NCBI GenBank assembly: GCA_003446655.1
Contig: DMCZ01000228.1
Coordinates: 3,027 to 9,511 of the forward strand
Reading direction: 5' to 3'
Origin: Thauera sp.
GTDB lineage: Bacteria > Pseudomonadota > Gammaproteobacteria > Burkholderiales > Rhodocyclaceae
DNA length: 6,485 bases
Numbering within the stretch: position 1 is the first letter of the stretch; the number at the start of each line of letters is the position of its first letter. The notes under the pieces were generated by a model, which saw only the letters and a list, made by a program, of their open reading frames with translations, was not told where the DNA came from and searched no databases. This document shows positions 1 to 5,715 of this stretch, in pieces. The position numbers and the translations under genes were made by a program.

Positions 1-8
1 GTCGCTGT

Positions 9-506
9 ATGAACACGTCCCCCGAGATCGTCATTGTTGCCGCGCTCGCCCGTAATGGCGTGATCGGCCGCGACAACGGCCTGCCCTGGCGGCTCAAGGC
101 CGACCTGCAGCATTTCCGTGCGCTCACCATGGGGCACCCGATCCTGATGGGTCGCAACACCTGGGTCTCGCTCGGACGTCCCCTGCCCGGCCGCCGCAAC
201 ATGGTGGTGACGCGCGACACGAGCTTCCAGGCCGCGGGCGCGGAGGTCTTCCGCAGCCCGGAAGCGGCGATTGCGGCCGCCTCCGACGCGGAGCGGATCT
301 TCGTGATCGGCGGCGCCCAGTTGTATGGCACGCTGCTCCCGCTCGCCGACCGCCTGGTGCTGACCGAGGTCTGGGCCGACGTCGAGGGCGACGCCCATTT
401 CCCGCTGCTCGACCGGGACGACTTCGTCGAGGAGCGGCGCGACGCGCGCCAGGCCGACGCAGACAACGAATTCGACTTCGATTTCGTCGAGTACTGCCGC
501 CGCTGA
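9..506 (+). CDS. folA: Dihydrofolate reductase
   Basis: This cytoplasmic enzyme reduces dihydrofolate to tetrahydrofolate with NADPH, recycling the folate oxidised by thymidylate synthase and feeding one-carbon metabolism. The 165-residue protein is close to the usual 159-170. Visible family landmarks are the N-terminal strand IVAALARNGVIG; the Met20-loop region NGLPW (W27) leading to the substrate-binding acid D32 in LKADLQHF; the NADPH-binding segment MGRNTW (residues 47-52); GRPLPGR with the folate-carboxylate arginine R62; the cofactor glycine pair in VIGGAQLY (residues 99-106); and LTEV...EGDAHFP near the C-terminus, with T119 at the position that contacts the acid. No key residue is missing, so it should be active. 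The ATG at 9 fits the family N-terminus, but only 8 bases precede it, so its ribosome site and promoter cannot be judged. It converges on the decarboxylase gene. Confidence 0.96.
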   Translation: MNTSPEIVIVAALARNGVIGRDNGLPWRLKADLQHFRALTMGHPILMGRNTWVSLGRPLPGRRNMVVTRDTSFQAAGAEVFRSPEAAIAAASDAERIFVIGGAQLYGTLLPLADRLVLTEVWADVEGDAHFPLLDRDDFVEERRDARQADADNEFDFDFVEYCRR

Positions 507-550
507 TCGGTACCAGCGCGCCTGCGCACGCTTGGCGGCCGGTGAACGGA

Positions 551-596
551 AAGGGGCCGCTAGACGCGACCCTTCTCTGTCCCCCCGGATGGGGAC
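551..596. terminator. Possible bidirectional terminator dyads between convergent genes
   Basis: The 102-base gap between the converging folA and decarboxylase genes holds two dyads. One pairs AAGGG (551-555) with CCCTT (570-574), with an inner CGC/GCG stem. The other is a perfect 6-base inverted repeat, GTCCCC (579-584) and GGGGAC (591-596), with a 6-base loop. Neither has a clear T-run on either strand; the best is a short CTTTCC after the first dyad on the minus strand. They may halt transcription from both sides, but as intrinsic terminators they are weak. Nothing else is visible in the gap. Confidence 0.3.
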
Positions 597-608
597 GTGA
601 AACCCGCG

Positions 609-2852
609 TCAGTCCTTCACGCAGTCCACGTGATACCGCCCATCCTCGCCCTTCACCAGACCGTGAATGTCGGTCTCGAAGCCGGGGAAGCGGGCGTTGA
701 AGTCACGCGCGAACTTGAGATAGCGCACGATCGTGGCGTTGAAGCGCTCGCCGGGGATCAGCAGCGGGATGCCCGGCGGATAGGGCGTGACGAGCATCGC
801 GGTAACCCGGCCCTCGAGCTCGTCGAGCGCCACGCGTTCGATCTCCCGGTGCGCCATCCGCGCGAAGGCGTCGGCGGGTTTCATCGCCGGCACCATGTCC
901 GACAGGTACATCTCGGTGGTCAGGCGGGCGACGTCGTGCTCCTTGTAGAAGGTGTGGATCTGGTTGCATAGATCCTTGAGCCCGACGCGCTCGTAGCGCG
1001 GGTGCTTGGCGATGAACTCGGGCATCACCCGCCACAGCGGCTGATTGCGGTCGTAGTCGTCCTTGAACTGCTGCAGCTCGGTCACCATGGTGTTCCAGCG
1101 CCCCTTGGTGATGCCGATCGTGAACATGATGAAGAACGAGTAAAGCCCGGTCTTCTCGACGATGATGCCGTGCTCGGCCAGATACTTGGTGACGATCGCC
1201 GCCGGGATGCCGGTATGTTCGGCGAAATCGCCGTCCATGTTCAGGCCCGGGGTGATGATCGTGGCCTTGATCGGGTCGAGGATGTTGAAGCCCTCGGCGA
1301 GGTCGCCGAAACCGTGCCAGCGCTCGCCCGCCTTCAGCGTCCAGTCGTCGCGATCACCGATGCCCTCCTCGGCCAGGAATTCCGGCCCCCACACCTTGAA
1401 CCACCACTCGTCCTCGCCGAACTCGGCGTCGACCTTGCGCATCGCACGGCGGAACTCCACCGCCTCCGACAGCGACTCGTTGACCAGCGCGGTGCCGCCG
1501 GGCGCCTCCATCATCGCCGCCGCCACGTCGCAGGACGCGATGATCGCGTACTGCGGCGAGGTGGAGGTGTGCATCAGGTAGGCCTCATTGAAGATGTCGC
1601 GGTCGAGCTTGCGGGTCTGCGAGTCCTGCACCAGGATCTGCGAGGCCTGGCTGAGGCCGGCGAGCAGCTTGTGGGTGGATTGCGTAGAGAACACCATCGA
1701 CTCGCGGCAGCGCGGGCGATCCGCGCCGATCGCGTGGTAGTCGCCGTAGAAGTCGTGGAAGGCGGCGTGCGGCAACCAGGCCTCGTCGAAATGCAGCGTA
1801 TCGATCTCGCCGTCGAGCATGTCCTTGATGGTCTCGACGTTGTACACCACGCCGTCGTAGGTCGACTGGGTGATCGTGAGGATGCGCGGCTTCTTGTTCT
1901 TGGCCTCGCGCGCGAACGGGTTGGCCGCGATCTTCTTCTGGATGTTCTCCATCGAGAACTCCTCGAGCGGGATCGGGCCGATGATGCCGTAGTGGTTGCG
2001 CGTCGGGGTCAGGAACACCGGCACCGCACCCGTCATGATGATCGAGTGGAGGATGGACTTGTGGCAGTTGCGGTCGACGACGACGATGTCGCCGGGCGCC
2101 ACCGTGGTGTGCCAGACCATCTTGTTCGAGGTCGAGGTGCCGTTGGTGACGAAGTACAGGTGGTCGCAGTTGAAGATGCGCGCCGCATTGCGCTCCGAGG
2201 CGGCAACCGGGCCGGTATGGTCGAGAAGCTGGCCGAGCTCATCGACCGCGTTGCAGACGTCCGCGCGCAGCATGTTCTCGCCGAAGAACTGGTGGAACAT
2301 CTGCCCCACCGGGCTCTTCAGGAAGGCGACGCCGCCCGAGTGCCCCGGGCAATGCCAGGAGTACGAGCTGTCGGCCGCGTAGTGCGTGAGCGCGCGGAAG
2401 AAGGGCGGCGCCAGCGAATCCAGGTAGTTCTTCGCCTCGCGCACGACGTAGCGCGCGATGAACTCCGGCGTGTCCTCGAACATGTGGATGAAGCCATGCA
2501 TCTCGCGCAGCACGTCATTCGGGATGTGGCGCGTGGTGCGCGTCTCGCCGTGCAGGAAGATCGGGATGTCGGCGTTGCGGAAGCGGATCTCCTCGACGAA
2601 GGCGCGCAGGTCGGCGATCGCCTTGGCCGAGGCTTCCGGCGAGGAAAACTCCTCGTCGTCGATCGACAGGATGAAGGTCGAGCCACGGCTCTGCTGCTGG
2701 GCGAAGGAGGTCAGGTCACCATAGCTGGTGACGCCGAGCACTTCCATGCCCTCTTCCTCAATCGCCTTGGCGAGCGCGCGGATTCCCAGTCCCGAGGTGT
2801 TCTCCGAGCGGAAGTCCTCGTCGATGATGATGATGGGGAAGTGGAATCGCAT
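609..2852 (-). CDS. PLP-dependent Orn/Lys/Arg decarboxylase (LdcA/LdcI/AdiA family)
   Basis: This fold-III, PLP-dependent enzyme decarboxylates a basic amino acid to a diamine or agmatine, consuming a proton. The 747 residues lie between E. coli LdcI (about 715) and AdiA (about 756). Residues 1-140 form the response-regulator-like wing domain (FPIIIIDEDF at the start) that drives oligomer assembly in this family. The core follows, with WHCPGHSGG (166-174), NGTSTSNK (237-244, PLP phosphate), H264 in RNCHKS, HFDEAW (D356, PLP ring nitrogen) and QSTHK with the Schiff-base lysine K395. The C-terminal part has LDPIK, TPYPPGIPLLIPGE (689-702) and PGFETDIHG. All catalytic residues are present. From remembered sequences it most resembles Pseudomonas LdcA, so lysine is the favoured substrate; arginine and ornithine remain possible. 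The start at 2852 has GGAG nine bases upstream. A 34-codon in-frame extension is rejected because it runs into the dcd terminator. No antiporter or regulator gene adjoins it. Confidence 0.93.
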   Translation of the reverse strand: MRFHFPIIIIDEDFRSENTSGLGIRALAKAIEEEGMEVLGVTSYGDLTSFAQQQSRGSTFILSIDDEEFSSPEASAKAIADLRAFVEEIRFRNADIPIFLHGETRTTRHIPNDVLREMHGFIHMFEDTPEFIARYVVREAKNYLDSLAPPFFRALTHYAADSSYSWHCPGHSGGVAFLKSPVGQMFHQFFGENMLRADVCNAVDELGQLLDHTGPVAASERNAARIFNCDHLYFVTNGTSTSNKMVWHTTVAPGDIVVVDRNCHKSILHSIIMTGAVPVFLTPTRNHYGIIGPIPLEEFSMENIQKKIAANPFAREAKNKKPRILTITQSTYDGVVYNVETIKDMLDGEIDTLHFDEAWLPHAAFHDFYGDYHAIGADRPRCRESMVFSTQSTHKLLAGLSQASQILVQDSQTRKLDRDIFNEAYLMHTSTSPQYAIIASCDVAAAMMEAPGGTALVNESLSEAVEFRRAMRKVDAEFGEDEWWFKVWGPEFLAEEGIGDRDDWTLKAGERWHGFGDLAEGFNILDPIKATIITPGLNMDGDFAEHTGIPAAIVTKYLAEHGIIVEKTGLYSFFIMFTIGITKGRWNTMVTELQQFKDDYDRNQPLWRVMPEFIAKHPRYERVGLKDLCNQIHTFYKEHDVARLTTEMYLSDMVPAMKPADAFARMAHREIERVALDELEGRVTAMLVTPYPPGIPLLIPGERFNATIVRYLKFARDFNARFPGFETDIHGLVKGEDGRYHVDCVKD

Positions 2853-2860
2853 CCTGGTCG

Positions 2861-2865
2861 TCTCC
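2861..2865 (-). promoter_or_regulatory. Ribosome binding site fixing the decarboxylase start
   Basis: On the minus strand GGAGA lies upstream of the ATG at 2852, with nine bases between GGAG and the start codon. It supports this start over the ATG at 2954, which lies inside the transcription-termination signal of dcd. Confidence 0.6.
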
Positions 2866-2883
2866 AGCGGGGTCCTTGCGGGA

Positions 2884-2902
2884 CGGAAAAAACGGAAGTG
2901 TA
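2884..2902 (-). promoter_or_regulatory. Candidate promoter box of the decarboxylase gene
   Basis: On the minus strand this reads TACACTTCCGTTTTTTCCG. TACACT (2897-2902) matches the sigma-70 -10 consensus at four of six positions and lies 44 bases before the start codon. No good -35 is seen at 16-18 bases. The run of six T would fall at or near the first transcribed bases. The box closely matches those in front of dcd and metG, which strengthens an otherwise weak call. Confidence 0.4.
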
Positions 2903-2942
2903 ACCCCCGCGCCATTGCCCGGACGTTACCGAAATTGAATCG

Positions 2943-2973
2943 AAAAAAGGACAAGGGGCCGTCAGGCGGCCCC
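2943..2973 (-). terminator. Intrinsic (Rho-independent) terminator after dcd
   Basis: On the minus strand a perfect 7-base-pair stem, GGGGCCG / CGGCCCC with loop CCTGA, occupies 2955-2973. It is followed by TTGTCC and a run of six T (2943-2948). It starts about 30 bases after the dcd stop codon, so it should end the dcd transcript and separate it from the decarboxylase gene. Confidence 0.88.
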
Positions 2974-3002
2974 GTGATGTTCGGTCTGCTGCGCGTCGAC
3001 GC

Positions 3003-3569
3003 TCAGATCTTGGGCAGCGTCACGCCGGTCTGGCCAAGATACTTGCCACCGCGGTCCTTGTACGAGGTCTCGCAGACCTCGTCCGACTCGAAGAACAGCA
3101 TCTGCGCCACGCCCTCGTTGGCGTAGATCTTGGCCGGCAGCGGCGTGGTGTTGGAGAACTCCAGCGTCACGTGGCCCTCCCACTCCGGCTCGAGCGGGGT
3201 GACGTTGACAATGATGCCGCAGCGCGCATAGGTGCTCTTGCCGAGGCACACGGTCAGCACGCTGCGCGGGATGCGGAAATACTCGACGGTGCGCGCGAGC
3301 GCGAAGGAGTTCGGCGGGATGATGCACACGTCGCCGGTGAAATCGACGAAGTTGCGCGCATCGAAGTCCTTCGGGTCGACGATGGTCGAGTTGATGTTGG
3401 TGAAGATCTTGAATTCGTTCGCCACCCGCACGTCGTAGCCGTAGCTCGAGGTGCCGTAGGAGACGATGCGGCCGCTGTCGTTGCTGCGCACGAGTTCCGG
3501 CGCGAAGGGCTCGATCATGCGAGCCTGCTCGGCCATGCGGCGGATCCACTTGTCGGACTTGATGGACAT
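3003..3569 (-). CDS. dcd: dCTP deaminase
   Basis: This cytoplasmic enzyme deaminates dCTP to dUTP; dUTPase (not in this window) then yields dUMP for thymidylate synthesis. The 188-residue protein, starting MSIKSDKWIRRM, matches the short proteobacterial Dcd type in length and N-terminus. Landmarks are SSYGYDVR (41-48); CIIPPNSFALARTVEYFRIP (82-101); the nucleotide-binding GKSTYAR (110-116, with S112 and R116); TPLEPEWEGHVTLEF with the presumed catalytic acid E137; GVAQMLFF (153-160); and the C-terminal YKDRGGKYLGQTGVTLPK substrate-covering segment. Nothing is missing. An in-frame ATG 67 codons upstream (3770) is rejected: the added sequence is Arg/Ala-rich, low-complexity and spans the likely promoter. 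The chosen start has only a weak GGA upstream. Its own promoter and strong terminator suggest a single-gene transcript. Confidence 0.96.
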   Translation of the reverse strand: MSIKSDKWIRRMAEQARMIEPFAPELVRSNDSGRIVSYGTSSYGYDVRVANEFKIFTNINSTIVDPKDFDARNFVDFTGDVCIIPPNSFALARTVEYFRIPRSVLTVCLGKSTYARCGIIVNVTPLEPEWEGHVTLEFSNTTPLPAKIYANEGVAQMLFFESDEVCETSYKDRGGKYLGQTGVTLPKI

Positions 3570-3610
3570 GGGCGCGGGTTCCAGCGGTTGCGTTGCGACC
3601 GATGGCCGGT

Positions 3611-3630
3611 CGGAAAAACGCGGTAGTTTA
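3611..3630 (-). promoter_or_regulatory. Candidate dcd promoter box
   Basis: The minus strand reads TAAACTACCGCGTTTTTCCG. TAAACT (3625-3630) is a four-of-six -10 match, 55 bases before the dcd start. A run of five T (3614-3618) sits where transcription would begin. No convincing -35 is visible. Support comes mainly from near identity with the box before metG and similarity to that before the decarboxylase. Confidence 0.4.
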
Positions 3631-3717
3631 GGACAAGCGCCGCGACGGCGAAAGCCTCGGCCGCGGCATTGTTGCCGTAGTGCGAAACGCCCTGCCGCCG
3701 CGAACGCCTCCGTACGG

Positions 3718-3766
3718 CGCGCCCGGGGTCCGCCGCGCCGGAGGGAGAGTCGGACCGCGGGGCGCG
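3718..3766 (-). other. Large GC-rich hairpin after mrp, possible terminator or transcript-end structure
   Basis: Twelve to sixty bases after the mrp stop there is a long imperfect inverted repeat. CGCGCCC (3718-3724) pairs with GGGCGCG (3760-3766) and GGTCCG (3727-3732) pairs with CGGACC (3751-3756), separated by a 2/3-base internal loop and closed by an 18-base loop. No T-run follows on the minus strand, so it is not a classical intrinsic terminator. It may stabilise the mrp transcript end or act with Rho. Confidence 0.45.
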
Positions 3767-3777
3767 TCACACCTGGA

Positions 3778-4869
3778 TCAGGTGTTCTTGATCACGATGT
3801 TCGGGAACTTGTGGGTCATGTCCTTGGAGCGCTCGGCGATGCGAACCGCGACCTTGCGCGCGATCTGCTTGTAGATCGAGGCGATGCGCCCGTCCGGGTC
3901 GGCGACCACGGTCGGCGTACCACCGTCGGCCTCGGTGCGGATCTGGATGTCGAGCGGCAGCGCGCCGAGGAAGGGAATGCTGAAGTCCGCGCACATCTTC
4001 TCGCCACCGCCCTGGCCGAAGATGTGCTCCTCATGGCCGCACTTCGAACAGATGTGAATGCTCATGTTCTCGACCACGCCGAGGATCGGCACGCCCACCT
4101 TCTCGAACATCTTCACGCCCTTGCGCGCATCGAGCAGCGCGATGTCCTGCGGCGTGGTGACGATCACCGCGCCGGTCACCGGCACGCTCTGCGACAGCGT
4201 GAGCTGGATGTCGCCCGTGCCCGGAGGCATGTCGATGACGAGGTAGTCGAGATCGTTCCAGGCGGTGTCCTTCAACATCTGGTTGAGCGCCTGGGTGGCC
4301 ATCGGACCACGCCACACCATCGGCGTATCGGGGTCGATCAGGAAGCCGATCGACATCGCCTGGATGCCGAAGGCTTCGAGCGGGATCATGGTCTTGCCGT
4401 CGTCCGAAACCGGGCGCTGGTCGCCGATGCCCAGCATCTGCGGCTGGGACGGGCCATAGATGTCGGCGTCGAGCAGGCCGACGCGCGCACCTTCCGCGGA
4501 CAGCGCCAGCGCAAGGTTCACCGCCGTGGTGCTCTTCCCCACTCCGCCTTTGCCGGAGGCCACCGCGATGATGTTGCGCACGCCCGGCAGCAGTTTCACG
4601 CCCTGCTGCACCGCATGGGCGACGACCTTGCTGGAGACCTTGACCTCGACACGCTCCACGCCCGCGAGCTTTGACACCGCGTCCGCGAGCAGCGCGCGGA
4701 TCGGCTCGTGCTGACTCTTCGCGGGGTAACCCAACTCGACTTCGAAGCGGACCGTTCCGCCCTCGACCGTGAGGTTGCGGATGCCGCGACCGGCCACGAA
4801 ATCCTTTCCAGTGTTCGGGTCGATCACCTGCTTGAGCACTTCGGTTACGGCTTGCTGGTCAAGACTCAT
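3778..4869 (-). CDS. apbC: Mrp/ApbC-type P-loop ATPase, iron-sulfur cluster carrier
   Basis: A cytoplasmic Mrp/NBP35-family NTPase that, in studied relatives, holds a 4Fe-4S cluster at a dimer interface and passes it to target proteins. The 363-residue protein matches E. coli Mrp (about 369). Residues 1-85 form a MIP18/DUF59-like domain (VTEVLKQVIDPNTGKDF). The MinD/Mrp-type P-loop domain follows: deviant Walker A ASGKGGVGKST (104-114, including the signature lysine K107), LLDADIYGPSQP (132-143), WRGPM (186-190), and the family signature YLVIDMPPGTGD (209-220). The C-x-x-C pair C274/C277 in ICSKCGHEE is the cluster-binding motif, so the carrier function should be intact. The ATG at 4869 has GAGGA eight bases upstream. 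The gene is divergent from the lipoprotein gene and separated from dcd by 208 bases with its own promoter. Confidence 0.96.
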   Translation of the reverse strand: MSLDQQAVTEVLKQVIDPNTGKDFVAGRGIRNLTVEGGTVRFEVELGYPAKSQHEPIRALLADAVSKLAGVERVEVKVSSKVVAHAVQQGVKLLPGVRNIIAVASGKGGVGKSTTAVNLALALSAEGARVGLLDADIYGPSQPQMLGIGDQRPVSDDGKTMIPLEAFGIQAMSIGFLIDPDTPMVWRGPMATQALNQMLKDTAWNDLDYLVIDMPPGTGDIQLTLSQSVPVTGAVIVTTPQDIALLDARKGVKMFEKVGVPILGVVENMSIHICSKCGHEEHIFGQGGGEKMCADFSIPFLGALPLDIQIRTEADGGTPTVVADPDGRIASIYKQIARKVAVRIAERSKDMTHKFPNIVIKNT

Positions 4870-4876
4870 CGCGTTT

Positions 4877-4881
4877 TCCTC
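4877..4881 (-). promoter_or_regulatory. Ribosome binding site of mrp/apbC
   Basis: The minus strand carries GAGGA a few bases before the ATG at 4869. It is the clearest Shine-Dalgarno site in the window and fixes the mrp start. Confidence 0.7.
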
Positions 4882-4898
4882 GAAAATCGGTGCACCCG

Positions 4899-4925
4899 CT
4901 GCCGGGTGAAAGCGGCAGAATCATA
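4899..4925 (-). promoter_or_regulatory. mrp/apbC promoter -10 with overlapping dyad (possible operator)
   Basis: The minus strand has TATGAT (4920-4925), a five-of-six -10 match and the best in the window, 50 bases before the mrp start. The -35 is poor: GTGAGT at 17 bases is about a three-of-six match. Immediately downstream is a perfect 6-base inverted repeat, CTGCCG / CGGCAG (4913-4918 and 4899-4904) with an 8-base spacer, covering the predicted start point. That location suits a repressor operator or a 5'-end hairpin; no regulator can be named from sequence. Confidence 0.45.
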
Positions 4926-4959
4926 CCGGAGCGGGCAGTTTCACTCACCCGCGATCTGA

Positions 4960-4976
4960 GCAGGGTTTCTCCCTGC
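4960..4976. repeat. Short perfect dyad in the mrp/lipoprotein divergent region
   Basis: GCAGGG (4960-4965) and CCCTGC (4971-4976) form a perfect 6-base-pair inverted repeat with a TTTCT loop, 55 bases before the lipoprotein start. It could be a 5'-leader hairpin or a protein site. No clear -10/-35 pair for the lipoprotein gene was found around it. Confidence 0.35.
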
Positions 4977-5020
4977 GGTTCCCGCCCCCTGCCTTCCCGC
5001 ACCGCCAACACGCGCGAAGC

Positions 5021-5024
5021 GGAA
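5021..5024 (+). promoter_or_regulatory. Ribosome binding site favouring the lipoprotein start at 5031
   Basis: GGAA ends six bases before the ATG at 5031. The alternative ATG at 5046 has no Shine-Dalgarno-like sequence in front of it. Confidence 0.45.
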
Positions 5025-5030
5025 TCCTTC

Positions 5031-5618
5031 ATGCAACGCCCAGACATGAACTCCCGACGCCTCATCCGTTTGCTGCCCGCCCTGGGTCTCGTCACACTCC
5101 TCGCCGCCTGCGCCACGCCCTCCACCGGCCCGTCCGTCGACGCCGTCAATCGCCACGCGCTTGTCCGTGTGCCCGCTCCCGCGCCCGACTGGCCCGCCTT
5201 GAGACAACGGCTCGTTGGTGCAACCAGCGGCATCAGTGGCATCGAGATCGGCCAGGCCGACAAGCAGGGCCTACGCCTGCAGATCCCGGTTGCAGATGGA
5301 TTCGCCAGCGGCAAGTCCGAGGTCCGGCCTTCGCTGGCGAGCGCGCTCGACGCCCTGGCCCCCGTGCTCGCCCCGGAAGAAGGTGCCGCGGTTCGCGTGA
5401 TCGGCCACACTGACAGTCAGGGCAGCGAGATGATCAACCTGCAATTGTCGATCGCCCGCGCCGAGGCGGTGGTGGAGCACCTGCGTCGGCGTGGCATCGC
5501 GCTCGAGCGCCTCTCCGCGGACGGCCGCGGCGAAGCCGACCCGCTCACGAGCAACGCCAGCGAAGCGGGGCGTGCGCGCAACCGGCGCGTCGAACTGATC
5601 CTCAGCCGGCAGCCTTGA
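5031..5618 (+). CDS. OmpA-family (peptidoglycan-binding) outer-membrane lipoprotein
   Basis: A 195-residue predicted lipoprotein. The N-terminus has a basic start (RRLIR), a hydrophobic stretch and the lipobox LLAAC, giving lipidated C27 followed by A28-T29, with no Asp at +2, so outer-membrane sorting is expected. Residues 28-80 are a linker with no fold I recognise. Residues 85-193 are an OmpA-like C-terminal domain: FASGKSEVRP, VRVIGHTDSQG (121-131, D128), LSIARAEAVVEHLRRRGI (139-156), LSADGRGEADP and RARNRRVELIL (181-191). The TD...LS..RA...NRRVE pattern is the diaminopimelate/peptidoglycan contact pattern of the Pal/OmpA family. It has no OmpA barrel and differs from Pal in its long linker, so I give no symbol. 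The start at 5031 is chosen because GGAA lies six bases before it and the signal peptide begins there; ATG at 5046 is an alternative. The 47-codon upstream extension would bury the signal peptide and is rejected. Confidence 0.88.
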   Translation: MQRPDMNSRRLIRLLPALGLVTLLAACATPSTGPSVDAVNRHALVRVPAPAPDWPALRQRLVGATSGISGIEIGQADKQGLRLQIPVADGFASGKSEVRPSLASALDALAPVLAPEEGAAVRVIGHTDSQGSEMINLQLSIARAEAVVEHLRRRGIALERLSADGRGEADPLTSNASEAGRARNRRVELILSRQP

Positions 5619-5675
5619 CCCGCCAGGTGCAGCCTGTTGCGCCAAAGCACCGGCGCCCACCCCGACGCGCTTTGT

Positions 5676-5695
5676 TAAACTTCCGCTTTTATCCG
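5676..5695 (+). promoter_or_regulatory. Candidate metG promoter box
   Basis: TAAACTTCCGCTTTTATCCG contains the -10-like TAAACT (5676-5681), 34 bases before the metG ATG. A T-run (5687-5690) lies where transcription would start. No good -35 is present at 16-18 bases. It shares its -10 hexamer and downstream CCG..TTTT.TCCG with the dcd box, which argues for real function. There is no clear terminator between the lipoprotein gene and this box, so some read-through from upstream is possible. Confidence 0.45.
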
Positions 5696-5715
5696 CCGAC
5701 ATCCGCTCAGCCACC

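Noticed and set aside
1002..2903. Very long (633-codon) open frame on the + strand opposite the decarboxylase
   Set aside because: It is an antisense shadow typical of GC-rich genes. Its product is a low-complexity Arg/Val/Asp/His-rich sequence with no recognisable domain, and the opposite strand encodes a complete, well-conserved enzyme.
3570..3770. 67-residue N-terminal extension of dcd
   Set aside because: The extension is Arg/Ala-rich and unlike any Dcd N-terminus. The ATG at 3569 gives the family's usual MSIKSDKWIR start, and the candidate promoter lies inside the extension.
3466..4674. 402-codon open frame on the + strand opposite dcd and mrp
   Set aside because: It crosses two well-supported genes and their intergenic region. 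The Arg/His/Asp-rich product lacks motifs and has no supporting start signals.
609..4869. A single operon of mrp, dcd and the decarboxylase gene
   Set aside because: Gaps of 208 and 150 bases, separate candidate promoters and a strong terminator after dcd argue for separate transcripts.
4890..5030. 47-residue N-terminal extension of the lipoprotein
   Set aside because: It would place the lipoprotein signal peptide in the protein interior. The ATG at 5031 has a Shine-Dalgarno-like GGAA and leads straight into the signal sequence.
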